Shown here: one piece after another, positions 22,916 through 33,177 of the stretch
How positions within the stretch are numbered: position 1 is the first letter of the stretch
Layout of the letters: each line of letters starts with the position of its first letter
Source: Epiperipatus broadwayi
Lineage: Eukaryota > Onychophora > Udeonychophora > Euonychophora > Peripatidae
Reading direction: 5' to 3'
Assembly: GCA_028023455.1 (NCBI GenBank)
Contig: JAQFVV010012416.1
Coordinates: forward strand, 1,729,767-1,793,766
Length of the DNA stretch: 64,000 nt
Made by a program: the position numbers and the translations under genes
Notes under the pieces: model-generated
What the model was told of the DNA's origin: nothing
The model's input: the letters and a program-made list of their open reading frames with translations, nothing else
Database searches by the model: none

Positions 22916-23102
22916 TTTTAAAACTATTTTTTCAAGAGATTGTATAAAAAATTAACTTTAATTATGGGGGGAAAAAATTAGTTTCATTTCTATTTTTGTT
23001 GTTCCAAAAATAATATCCTTACCTCTTTCAAAGACTGATACCCCAACCATCAATATCAGAACAAATTCTTAACTCAGTAGATGTCTCACTATAAAATGAT
23101 TC

Positions 23103-23475
23103 AAATCATCATCATCAACCATTATCAATCTACTGCAGGATGAAGGTATTTCCAAGTTCAACCCATCTCCGATCTCTAGCCTCTCTTCTCCACATCACTC
23201 CTGAACATTTTCTTATTTCATACATCCATCTCACATGTGGTCTCTTCCTGGGTCTTTTACAATCTCTTGGAATCCGATTTAAGATTTCAATTGATGTTCG
23301 TCTATTATCATTTCTTCTAGCAATATGTCCAGTCCAACTCCACTTCAGGTTTTTAATTCTTTCAATGATGTCTGTAATACTTGTTTGTTCTCTTATCCAT
23401 ACATTGCATTTTTGATCTCTTCTTGCTACTCCTAACATGCATCTCTCCATACTTCTTTGAGTGATCTGAAGTTTC
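23103..23475 (-). mobile_element. RTE-type LINE, 3' end fragment (well preserved)
   Basis: The reverse strand has a 106-codon open frame: MERCMLGVARRDQKCNVWIR, EQTSITDIIERIKNLKWSWT, GHIARRNDNRRT, EILNRIPRDCKRPRKRPHVR, WMYEIRKCSGVMWRREARDR, RWVELGNTFILQ. This is the canonical end of an RTE polyprotein (QRAMER-MLG - RT - KW-W-GH-AR - RPRKRP - W-DEI). It begins just after the reverse transcriptase domain, so catalytic parts are missing. The tail CATCATCATC follows. It is the best local reference for this family's C-terminus. The forward-strand open frame over it is an antisense shadow. Confidence 0.92.
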
Positions 23476-24354
23476 TGTATTGCTCTTAGTTCCCAAATTC
23501 AAAATATTTGAACTTTTAATCAAATTCAATCTTAATGATCTTACAATGAATACCTCTTTATTATTCAGAAAGGGCTTCTCCCAAATTGAGGCCACACGTC
23601 CCCTATGTGGCTGAGGTGAAAAAAACATCTTACAATTTTATGTTCAAAACATTTGGATCACAAAATATATTATTATATATTTTCAAACATCTTTTTTAAA
23701 ATGAAAGATTTTCCCAAAGGGCGAGAGCCAAAATCTTTATCCTCTTCATCTTGCGTCATTTTGCTTTTAATTCCAGTTCCCATAAGCTCCAATCTTATTT
23801 TTATTAATAAAAAAATAATAAAATTAAAATTAAAGTCCATACGTTGGCATCGTTTGATATTTATTCAACCATATCTTACTGACTACAATTTTATAAAGTT
23901 AAAATAAACGAATTATATAATTAGTTGGTTTATTTACCTATCATTATTTTTAAGAGGATTAATACATACTTATTTTTCCAAAAAAAAAAAAATTAAGAAA
24001 TATTATGTATCTTTTTTAATAGATTGACGATTCCAATAATTTTTTTACGATTTTTTTCTCATTCTTTTGTTTTCTGAACTAAATAAAATATATACAGAAT
24101 GTAAATTTGATATATATATAATTTTCTCATATAACAACAACGTTATATAAATTGAATTTTATTATGTATAATCAATCAAATTTGTTTTAAAACTAAATTA
24201 TATATGTTTATTTGGTTTTAATATAATTCCTTTAACAAAGTAAATTAGATCTAAAACTTTATTTCATTTAAAATGGCAAAAATACCATAGCGGAGATATG
24301 TATTCTTTATTTAAAAAGAAAGGCTGTCAATTTCTCAAAACATAATCAATTGAA
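23476..24354. other. No recognisable feature
   Basis: Low-complexity A/T sequence. An 84-codon forward frame at 23653-23907 and an 88-codon reverse frame at 23362-23628 show no domain. Confidence 0.45.
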
Positions 24355-24800
24355 TTAAAGCATAAATATGTAACATCTGACCATAAATTTAACTAAGATC
24401 AAATTATCATTATCATCATAAACTATTATCAAATTATTGCAGGATGAAAGTCTCCCCGAGAATCCAATTTTTCCATTCCACCTCATACCGGCAAATCTCT
24501 TATCCCTCCATCTCACATGTGGTCTGTTTCTAGATCTTTTACAATCTGTTGAGAGTCAATTTAAGACTTCAATTGTCCATCTATAATGATTACTTTTAGC
24601 AATAAATCCAGCCCAGCTCCATAATTTTTTTTCAATGATGCCAGCAATGTGGATATATTCTTTCACCCATATAATTTTTTTTGCTTTTTTATTAAAATGT
24701 CTCCATACTTCATTGAGTGAGCTGAAATCTCTGTAGTGCTCTTTTAATAACCATAAGTAATAAGTGATAAAATACATAAATTACCCCCCCCCCTTTTCAA
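24355..24800 (-). mobile_element. Duplicated RTE-type LINE 3' end
   Basis: This repeats the 3' end and flanking sequence of the element immediately to the right. Both copies share a flank with AACATCTGAC-ATAAA-TTAAC (24375 and 24833), the ATCATCATAAACTATTATCA tail, the C-terminal block, and the inner edge GTGATAAAATACATAAATTA before a C-rich tract. The shared flank outside the LINE shows a segmental tandem duplication of about 460 bp, not two insertions. Frame remnants include WSWAGFIAKSNHYRWTIEVL. Confidence 0.8.
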
Positions 24801-25506
24801 ACACCCAGGTAAATTTACTTTTAAATATATAACATCTGACTATAAAATTAACAAAGACTAAATTATCATAATCATCATCATAAACTATTATCAAATTTCT
24901 GTAGGATAAAACTCTCTGAGGTTTAATCCAATTTCTCTAATCTCAGCCTCTTCACTTCATTCATCCCTCCATCTCACATGTGGTCTGCTTCTAGATCTTT
25001 TATCATCTGTTGAGATTCAATTTAAGATTTTAATTGTCCTTCTATAACGATCTCTTCTAGCAATAAATCAATCCCAGCTCCATTTGAGACTCTCAATTTT
25101 TTTTCAATGATGCCAGCAATATGGATATGTTTTTTCACTCATATATTTCTTTTTTGATCTCTTATTATATTTAATATAAATGTCTCCATACTTCATTGAG
25201 TGGACTGAAGTCTCTGTAATGTTTTTTTTGTTAACCATAAGTAATGTGATAAAATACATAAATTAACCACCACCCTTTTTTTTTTCAACACATATATATA
25301 TTTCAATCAAAAACATTCCACGTTTAATTATATCATTAATTTCATCTGCTATACCTATGTTTGTATTAATAATATGACCAAATTATTTGTAGTTAACTTC
25401 TTTTAATACATGATTATTAATCTTTATTTTTTTTTCTTTGAAGAAAATCCATTGACTTTAGTCTGCAGTATTTTAGCATTTATCTTTAGTCCCATTTTCT
25501 TACTTT

Positions 25507-25799
25507 CATATGTAAATGAGATATTTATTTTATATAGCTACTGTAATAGTAATAATCAGCCATTAAGATAATGGACATGCACTTTGTGGATTTTTAACTA
25601 TAAATGAAATGTTTGGGTTGAAAGGATAGATGATTCATTCTATCTTTTCACAAAGACTTTATCTTGTGTTTGGAAGTGAGAGTATTCATTTATAGTTAAA
25701 AATCCACAAAGTGCTTGTGCATTATCTTAATGACTAATTATTACTATTACAGTTTATAAAACATAGTGCTATATAAAATAAATATCTCATTTACATATG
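25507..25799. repeat. Family F fold-back element, copy 1
   Basis: A near-perfect palindrome with arms of about 100-115 bp (25507-25608 and 25685-25799). The outer ends are CATATGTAAATGAGATATTT and its complement, the inner parts CACTTTGTGGATTTTTAACT and its complement. The centre holds the GATGATTCATTCTATC hairpin. It lies within the reverse-strand RTE copy, between the catalytic motif and the C-terminus, so it inserted into the LINE. There is no coding frame. Confidence 0.8.
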
Positions 25800-25914
25800 T
25801 TTAATTTCAAATAAGAATGACGTATCGTAAATTGTAGAAAATTTCACAAGCGTCATTCATTCAGGCATAGTAAAAGTAATTTAAAGTGATCGCTTAACAT
25901 TTTCACACTCTCAT

Positions 25915-26085
25915 TCCCAGATGCTTAAGATTTGCCCATACATAAACGTTTGGGTTGAAAGGATAGATGATTATTCTATCTTTTCACAAAGACTTTATCT
26001 TGTGTTTGGAAGTGAGAGTATTCATTTATAGTTAAAAATCCACAAAGTGCGCGTGCATTACCTTAATGGCTGATTACTGTCATAT
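25915..26085. repeat. Family F fold-back element, copy 2 (partial)
   Basis: It repeats the core of copy 1 (AAAGGATAGATGATTATTC, AGACTTTATCTTGTGTTTGG, AAAATCCACAAAGTGCGCGT). Its left side (TAAGATTTGTCCATAC-like, ATAAACGTTTGGGT) matches the copy at 8.5 kb better than copy 1. The left arm is therefore replaced or truncated, and the palindrome is incomplete. Confidence 0.7.
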
Positions 26086-28010
26086 GATAAATTTTGCCCC
26101 ATTTCTTGAGGATCAGAAGCATTATTTACAAAAATAATCATATTACCTATAAAATCTAGATGAGTTAAATAATCTCCATTTACTTTTACTTCTTAACTTT
26201 CCATTTTAAATTACAAAATATTTTTTATAGAACTGCTGTGAAATTTTTTGGAGATATGGAATTACCCGTCATACATCCATCTCAATGTTAATATTTGTAT
26301 CATCACATAATCAAATCACTGTTCTTGCATTCTGATAAATATTCTTCAGAATATGGCATTATTCCAGGTCCATATTTTGATACTCCAATGCTTTAATGAC
26401 TGTATTAATGTTATAGTACCAAATACCTTTTCATACTCTATAAATCCAAAATGGAATGCAATTTATGTCTATTGGTTCTTTCTATAATTTCCTTCAATAT
26501 ATAGATATGTTCCACTATGTTAAAACCACTTTTAAAACCATTTAGTTTTTTGTTGTTGTTTGGTTACAATCCAAAGTTCATTGTACACGTCTTTAATTTG
26601 TAATATCTTCTTTATCACCTTTTTAAATATCAATGTTTTGGTGCATTCTTCAAATCATCTGGTGATTTTTATAGCTTAGACATTTGGTATAGCTTTACAA
26701 GCAATTTTTCTATTTTTTCACCTGCTCCTTTTAAAATATCAATAATAATTTCATCAATTTGTGGAATTTTTCCCATCTTCATAGTTTTAAATGCATATTT
26801 CACTTCTTCACTTTAAAATATCATAGGCAATATTTTGTTTCTTTTTTTTATTACTACCCAATTGTCTACAGAACTCTTAGGCACATTTCAAAATGTCATC
26901 TGAATTTTTAGTAATCTTTTCTTATTATTGCTGAGAATACTTTCCTTCCAATGCCAAGATGGTGCTTTACAATTTTGAAATTTCCATTTTATAGTTTTCC
27001 TTAACAATTCACAATTATATATTTTTAAATCATTATTAATTCTTTTTCATAACATTTTGAGATATTCCATTCTTCTTAATGGAACATTAAAAAAAAATCA
27101 TTCAATTTTCTTTATTACACATTGTCTCTTTCTGTAGAAAATATGCTGGTTAATTGCTGTTCTTTATACCAATGCTCTTTCCAACAATTCCTAATAATGT
27201 ATCAGTTGTCTTCATATTGATTTCAATCAATTCTAAACTATTTTCAAGATCTGATATTCTAAAATGATTTGCACATTCTAATTTAAATTTGTTAAAGTGT
27301 TTACATTACTTCTGTCTCAATGGTTTTTGTCTTACATTTCACTAATTGATTATACCTTTCTATGTTGAATCTATTAAAAATAATACAATCTTGAAAAGTA
27401 TATTTTCTGTTAATTAAAATATAATCCAATTCTGCTGTACATTCATTTGGATGCTTCCATGTCCATTTCTATTTAACATTTTTCTTAAAGAAAGAATTTA
27501 TAATATACCGTTTTAATTTACTGCGAAGTCCACAAGTTGTGTCCTCTCCCATTTCTATCACCGTAATCAAATTTATCCAAAGCAATTTCATATATTTCAA
27601 TTTTATCATTGAAGACGCCCATGACAATTTTAAAATGTTGTCTGATATGATCAAAATCATTTTACAAATCTATATAAAAAATGTTCTACTTCTTTATCGC
27701 AGTAAGAATTTCATGGAATATAAACCTGAATTCCCTGCATTTGGTATTTTCCATTAATTTACATAACAAATCTTGCCATTCTGCCTGATTTACCATCAAT
27801 CTTCTACAATATCTTTCAAATTTTTATTTGTGATAAATCCCATTTCATATATGCTTCCAATATTTATGCTTTAGTAGTAAAGCAAACTAATTGTCCACAT
27901 TTTTCTATAATTTCGAAAGTCTAACAATGTCCCATTTAATATTAAGTAGTTCTTCTAATTTATGCAATTTCCCTTCATTTAAAAGTGAGTTGCAATATTG
28001 AATAGCAACT

Positions 28011-28784
28011 TCGGTCTACCATAAGAGAATTCTAAATATCCTCTGTCCTGTAGCCACCAAATATTGTCTTGGCTAATGATTTTATAGCTTCTTGGGAGTA
28101 AAATTATTCATGCACATATTCATCATGCATTCACAAAAGGCATCTGAGAACAAAGACAATGGCATTTCTTGATGTTAAACTCAACTCATCATACTGGCTA
28201 ATTGTGGCAGAGTATCTTTAAATATCAGGAAAAGAAATAAGTATTTGAACTACAGATGTAATTTATGTAAAAGGGAAGTGAGAGAGAGGATTGAACAATT
28301 ATTTTTGCAGGGGAAGAGACTGGACAAAAAAAAAAATCAGAATAAATTATATGGAGGATAGGTGAAATTTAAAGTTGAAGAAAGTAAAACTGGTAAAGAT
28401 TTTATGATTTTTTATTTCATAACAAAATTTGGGGACTATGAAGCAGGATAATGGAACTAATGAAAAAGCTTCTATGAAAATCAGATAATGGTGAAAAAGA
28501 AATGAACTATGGCTGGAAAATTAACTGGATGATAAAGAGTAGTTAGGTTTAGAGTCATATGTAAGGGTTTTGGAAAGAAGCAATGTTTAATTCGACAAAG
28601 TTTCTAATCATGAAGTCTATAAGGAGAAATCATTTTCCATCACATTCCATCAAGTTTCTGGTTATGAACTTTCATAAAGCGATGCTCCATTTTGATATAT
28701 ATTATCCATTCATCAAAGAATCAAAAAACTATAATATATATATATATATATATATTGACTTAACCTTTTAACTGCTAATTATAT
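28011..28784. other. No clear gene; TA microsatellite
   Basis: Faint zinc-knuckle-like residues near 28257 (CNLCKREVRERIEQL) recall the LINE-K C-terminus but lack the His. An AT dinucleotide run ends near 28755. Nothing firm. Confidence 0.35.
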
Positions 28785-29450
28785 TATTGGTTGTGTCAGC
28801 TAAAAATCAAAGCTTTTAATTGGCCAGCTCACAAACTGAAGACAAGTCAATTGTCAAAATATTTTCACCTTTAATATCATATTGACTTTATATTCATTTA
28901 TAAAAAGTATATTAATAAATTGTCTGGTTATAAAAGTGAACGAAAGTTCTTTCAAAAATAAATTGCTATTTATTTATTATAAAATATTCAATATCGGCAA
29001 AATAAAAGCGAACATATAAACAAAGAGTTTGTGACGTAAATGCTTTTTATGTTATAGAAAAGTAAAAATTTCTTCTTGCTAAATCTTAAATATTTTTACT
29101 AAAATCTTCAATATTTTTCGAAATAATTTTGTTTTTTTGGTATATTTTGTAAAAATGATTTTAATTTCTCAGAATATACTTTTTTTAAACCTTTAAATCA
29201 TATTCGAAATGAAAATCTCAGCGTTTTTCTTTATTTTCTTTGATCAGGCGGTTTCTTTGTTCTTTCCAGCCAATCAGAATGTCTTTGTCGGCTGACAGCT
29301 GGTTGAGAGCCAATCACCGACAAGCTTCTTTCTTTAATTAGCTTTAAATGCGGTTTTATTGATTTTTTACTTGTAAAATAATTCAGAAGAGGGCACCATC
29401 TTACAGAACTTTTAAAAACCTAATCAATAACTGTCAAATGAATATCCTAG
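28785..29450 (+). repeat. Diverged direct duplication, left copy
   Basis: It aligns in order with 30150-30800: a segment ending in GAACGAAAGTTCTTTCAAAAATAAATTG, an A+T-rich middle, then CCAATCAG and GAGGGCACCATCTTACAGAAC. The right part is noticeably richer in G+C, with two CCAATCA words and GACAGCTGG. No coding frame. It could be an unknown repeat family or a local duplication. Confidence 0.6.
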
Positions 29451-29628
29451 CATTAAAAATAACAGAATTAGAGTGAAGTCAACTGCCGACGAGAGGTCTC
29501 GTAAGAGGCGGGAAAAGAGTTAATATAAAAGTTACATAGTGAGACAAATACATTAACTCAAGTTTAAAACATTAGAATGATGAAACTTTAAATTATTATC
29601 TTGAATAGTATAATAAAAGTATAATAGT

Positions 29629-29765
29629 CTACTAAAAAGTAGAAAAATAAAGTAATAATCTGTATTATAAAAGCATCTGAGGCTCAAATAAGTCATAAAA
29701 ATCAAAAAGGCCTCAAATGCTTTTATGATACAGATTATTGCTTTATTTTTCTACTTTTCAGTAAT
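29629..29765. repeat. Long hairpin (MITE-like)
   Basis: Arms 29629-29683 and 29709-29765 are close inverted repeats (ACTAAAAAGTAGAAAAATAA and complement; TATAAAAGCATCTGAGGC and complement) around a 25-bp loop. It lies between the two copies of the direct duplication. No terminal duplication could be confirmed. Confidence 0.65.
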
Positions 29766-30149
29766 CTATTTATATAAAAGCATTATTTAAAAAAAAATCA
29801 TTTTTTTAATATTTTATTTTTTAGTTACAAATAAAACATATAATTTCAATTTAAATAAAATAATTTTCTTCATTAGTTCTTTTTATTATTTCTTTTTCTT
29901 TCTACTGCATAAGAGAGCACCTTCTGACAATGATTTTAACAGTTGTATTCATTTTGATTTTGGAAATATAAAAAAACCATATAATTCTCTAAACTTTTTT
30001 TACACATTTATTAATTTTTTCACAAATTATTTATGAAATATTAATTATTTCAGAAGAAAATATTTATTTTAATTAATTATAAATATCAACTTGCTTTATC
30101 TCTAGAAAATGGAATAAACACACATACACAGAAACTTATAGAGCAAAGC

Positions 30150-30800
30150 TTTAACCTTTGAACTGTTAGTTCCTCGTACAATTTCCTATTGGCCTAGTGA
30201 ATTAAAGTTCTAAACCTCAGATTGGTCAATTACAGAAATAACAGTAAAAATATATTTGTCTTTTAATATTACATTCATTTTAGTTTCATTTGTAAAAAGC
30301 AAATTAATAATTTGTCAGATTATGAAAGTGAATGAAAGTTTTTTCAAAAATAAATTTCTATTTATAATTATAAAAATATTCTATAGTGGTGAACCTAAAA
30401 AGAAGATTCATAACCTATTAGAAAATGCTCCATACGTTATTGATTTCTTTTCCAATTTATGTTCGTATAAAAGTAAAGAATTTTTACAAAATTTTAACTA
30501 CTTTTTTATAATAATTATATTTTCAGTATATTTTATCAAAATAATTTATAATATATAAAAAAATACTAAAAAAATATTCTAAAACATTCATTTTCATTTT
30601 CAAAATAAAGCAAACATCTTGCAGCAGTGAAAATTATTGACAAGTGCTCCCTTTTGTTCAAAATGAGAACCAACCAATCAGCATCTAGGAAAGTCTGCCT
30701 TCTCACATTGTTGTAGCTTTAAATTTAAATATTAATTTTTTACTTTAAAATAATTCTAGAGAGGGCAGCATCTTACGGTACTTTTTAAGCTTCAAAATAA
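30150..30800 (+). repeat. Diverged direct duplication, right copy
   Basis: Partner of 28785-29450. Shared words include GTGAATGAAAGTTTTTTCAAAAATAAATT, CCAACCAATCAGCATC and GAGGGCAGCATCTTACGGTA. A 100-codon forward frame (30256-30558) runs through it, but the same region of the left copy is not open, so it is not a conserved gene. Confidence 0.6.
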
Positions 30801-31007
30801 ATGTAAATTTGCAATGATAATGTAAAATTTGCCAGTTTTAGAGCAAGTTAAAGCCGTGTTTGACTATAGACGAAGACAACAGTTAATCAATTAATAATAT
30901 TAATTAAGCATGATGTGCTTAGCATGCTTTTGACTTAGTAAAGTCGTAAACAAAGCCGTAATTAAGTAATTCAATATTACTAAAATTTTACTCTATAAAT
31001 GTAATAT
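30801..31007. other. No recognisable feature
   Basis: Short A+T-rich spacer with TTAATTAAGCATGATGTGCTTAGCATGC, a small hairpin. Nothing else is seen. Confidence 0.4.
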
Positions 31008-31150
31008 TACTGTTGGCTCAGTTGTTAAGGTGTTTTCTTGGGAAGTGTAAGGATATGGGTTCGATTCTAAATGGGGCATGATTTTTTGCCATTCTTAAAA
31101 ATTTTAAAATTTGGACATCCTGACAGAAACACAGACAGAAAAAGTTAATA
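31008..31150 (+). mobile_element. tRNA-derived SINE head
   Basis: Box A TGGCTCAGTTG (31014-31024) and an almost perfect box B GGTTCGATTCT (31058-31068) lie 34 bp apart, as in tRNA genes. The sequence does not fold into a tRNA cloverleaf, and the body runs on into an A/T-rich part (TTAAAATTTGGACATCCTGA CAG). It is therefore a tRNA-derived SINE or tRNA pseudogene, not a working tRNA gene. The body differs from the SINEs at 18 and 20 kb. Confidence 0.6.
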
Positions 31151-32207
31151 TAAAAGTATTAATAGCTTCTGGATTACACACACACATATATATATATATA
31201 TGCAATCAGATGTTTCTCACTGTTGAAGTCTATTAAAAAGAAACTGGTCCATTGATTACTTTCTTATATAGATGATCCTATATTAGAGCAATGTAAAAAT
31301 TACTGCTACTAATGCATACTGAACATGTATTACATATCCAACAATATTTAAATTATATGCAGACTATGTTTTAATTGATTATAGTATGTAGTGAAAAATG
31401 CAAATATAAGATTTTAAATTTACAATAAAACTCTAGTCAACTTACATTTATTTTATTAAAGGCTGCCACTTCTATTCTATCTGATATTGTTATTTATGTA
31501 CAGCTGTGTTTGTAAATAATGCATAGGCAAAATAATTAAAGTTGTAAAGCTTTACTCAGAATAAATAGTAAAGTACTTCATACAATAGTACACAAAGTTA
31601 GAAATCACTGATATTTACCTGAAAAAAAAAGTAAGTATAACCCAGTAAAAGGTTTGCCAGAGATGTTTTGTTATGCAACCAATTATTTTCATTATTAACT
31701 ACCAATTTGCAGTCAATTAATATTACAAAAAAAAATTAATCCAATTAAAATAATTTTTCTAGGGAATGATGATTATCAATCGGTAACAGGCTAAGCTCAG
31801 TGGTTCTCATATATGATACATGCCAATAATAAAAAGAGACATTGCGGTAAGAATAATAATAATTAAACATTATATTATGCTAATTCACCATTAATACATT
31901 TTAAGAGAACTCTCAAATCACTCTGATAAAATATAAATGCTCTTATTATTGAGTGCACATATCAAAAAGCAGTAAGGTTATAACATTTTTTTCTCATACT
32001 ATATTTTATATACTCCCTTCGAATATAATTACACCACATCTCACCACCACAATTCTCACCATTTTATTGCAATACACTGATTCACAATTCAAAATTCTTG
32101 ATAAAGGATAATAATGTTTCTTAAGTTTTATTTGTGCCTCATTACTTTTCAAAATAATTTCTTTTGCTAAAACAATTTCTTTTTGATCATTAATTACAAT
32201 AAATAAG
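31151..32207. other. No gene; CA/TA microsatellite
   Basis: An ACACACACATATATATATAT tract lies near 31178-31201. Otherwise it is plain A+T-rich sequence with no shared repeat. Confidence 0.5.
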
Positions 32208-32640
32208 AACAAAATATAGGTGATTTGAACTCAGACTTGCAAGATCCTTCAACTATCCGCAATCTCAAATCACTAATACATACAACCACACACATGTAGT
32301 AAAGATAAATAATCACCAATATATGTATTTCGTGCTGAACCAGCATTCATCATTTGGTCCAGATTAGTTATCTCCCACACACATAAAATCTGTGCTCAGT
32401 TTATATCAAGATAGCAAATCTTCATACTTTAATGAACAGGCTTCAATCTACCCCAACCTCCAACTCTTCAGCAATCCACACCATTAAAAATCTGATGATG
32501 GAAAGTGCAAATCCAATGCTGATGCCAATATTATTGCCATGCCCATGCTGACCTCAAGTCACTCTGACTCCTCATGTATAGAACCTTATCCATTTAAATA
32601 CATAAAAGAGAGATGGGCAGGATGCAGGCTTAATGTGTAA
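32208..32640. repeat. Family E element, copy 2 (left arm plus centre)
   Basis: The left arm 32208-32418 matches the E arm and holds a reverse-strand hammerhead in which the first core base is mutated (AATGATGA in place of ACTGATGA). It is followed by a centre of about 200 bp that recurs inverted inside copy 4 at 57100-57305. The centre has a readable stretch SNSSAIHTIKNLMMESANP then MLMPILLPCPC before a stop. The right arm is absent; copy 3 begins directly. Confidence 0.75.
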
Positions 32641-33177
32641 ATATTTGAAATACAGACATTTTTCATATACCTGGAGCTTAATTGTAAATATAGGGGATTT
32701 GAACTCAGACTTTCAAGCACCCTTCAACTATCCACACTATCTCAAACCACTGAGGCACATGATCACACACATGTAAAAAAGATAAATGATCACCAATATA
32801 TGTATTTTGTGCTGAACTAGCACTTATCAGTTGGTCTAGAGTATCATCTCCTACACAAATATATAATCAGTGCTCAGTTTATATTAAGATAGAAAATATT
32901 CATATTTTAATGGACAGGCTTAATATAATCTGAGCACTGATTATATATATGTGTGTGTGTGTGTGGTGGAGATAATAATCTGGACAAACCAATGAGTGCT
33001 GGTTCAGCACAAAATACGTACAGTGGTGATTATTTATATTTTCTACATATGTGTGGTTATGTATATCAGTGGTTTGAGATAGTGTGGATGGTTGAAGGTG
33101 CTTGAAAATCTGAGTTGAAATCCCTATATTTACAATTAAGCTCCAGGTAATGAAAAATGTCTGTATTCCAAATATTT
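32641..33177. repeat. Family E element, copy 3: complete palindrome
   Basis: Arms of about 245 bp (32641-32888 and 32926-33177) pair along their whole length, with only a short centre, so this copy lacks the long centre of copies 2 and 4. The outer ends are ATATTTGAAATACAGACAT and its complement. It has two decayed hammerheads: the reverse one at about 32792-32836 has CTGATAA and AAAA in the core, and the forward one at 32981-33028 has CCAATGA and AAAA. A GT run sits in the right arm near 32951. Confidence 0.8.

Larger units (their letters stand above)
24818..28010 (-). pseudogene. Near-complete RTE-type LINE, inactivated
   Basis: Reading the reverse strand from about 28010 down, endonuclease pieces come first: LEELLNIKWDIVRL, then FKIVMGVFNDKIE (from a GDFNAKIG block), DYGDRNGRGHNLW and WTWKHPNECTAELDYIL. 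The reverse transcriptase follows: EEVKYAFKTMKMGKIP, then GFKSGF.../VEHIYILKEIIERTN, then IIFVNNASDPQEM where FADDA has decayed to FVNNA, so the catalytic aspartates are lost. Then come MGLKINAKILQTKVN and the C-terminal block at 24860-25260. Many stops and frameshifts are present and two fold-back elements sit inside. An RTE encodes AP endonuclease plus reverse transcriptase; this copy is dead. Confidence 0.85.

Noticed and set aside
23140-23415. 91-codon forward frame
   Set aside because: It is the antisense shadow of the well-matched RTE C-terminus on the reverse strand.
28250-28345. LINE-K zinc knuckle remnant (CNLCKREVRERIEQLFLQ)
   Set aside because: Only the first two cysteines match; His and the last Cys are missing and the flanks do not align.
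30256-30558. 100-codon forward frame
   Set aside because: It lies in the right copy of a duplication, and the left copy is not open in the same region.
31014-31068. Functional tRNA gene
   Set aside because: Boxes A and B are good, but no acceptor, D and T arms of a cloverleaf can be formed; better explained as a SINE head.
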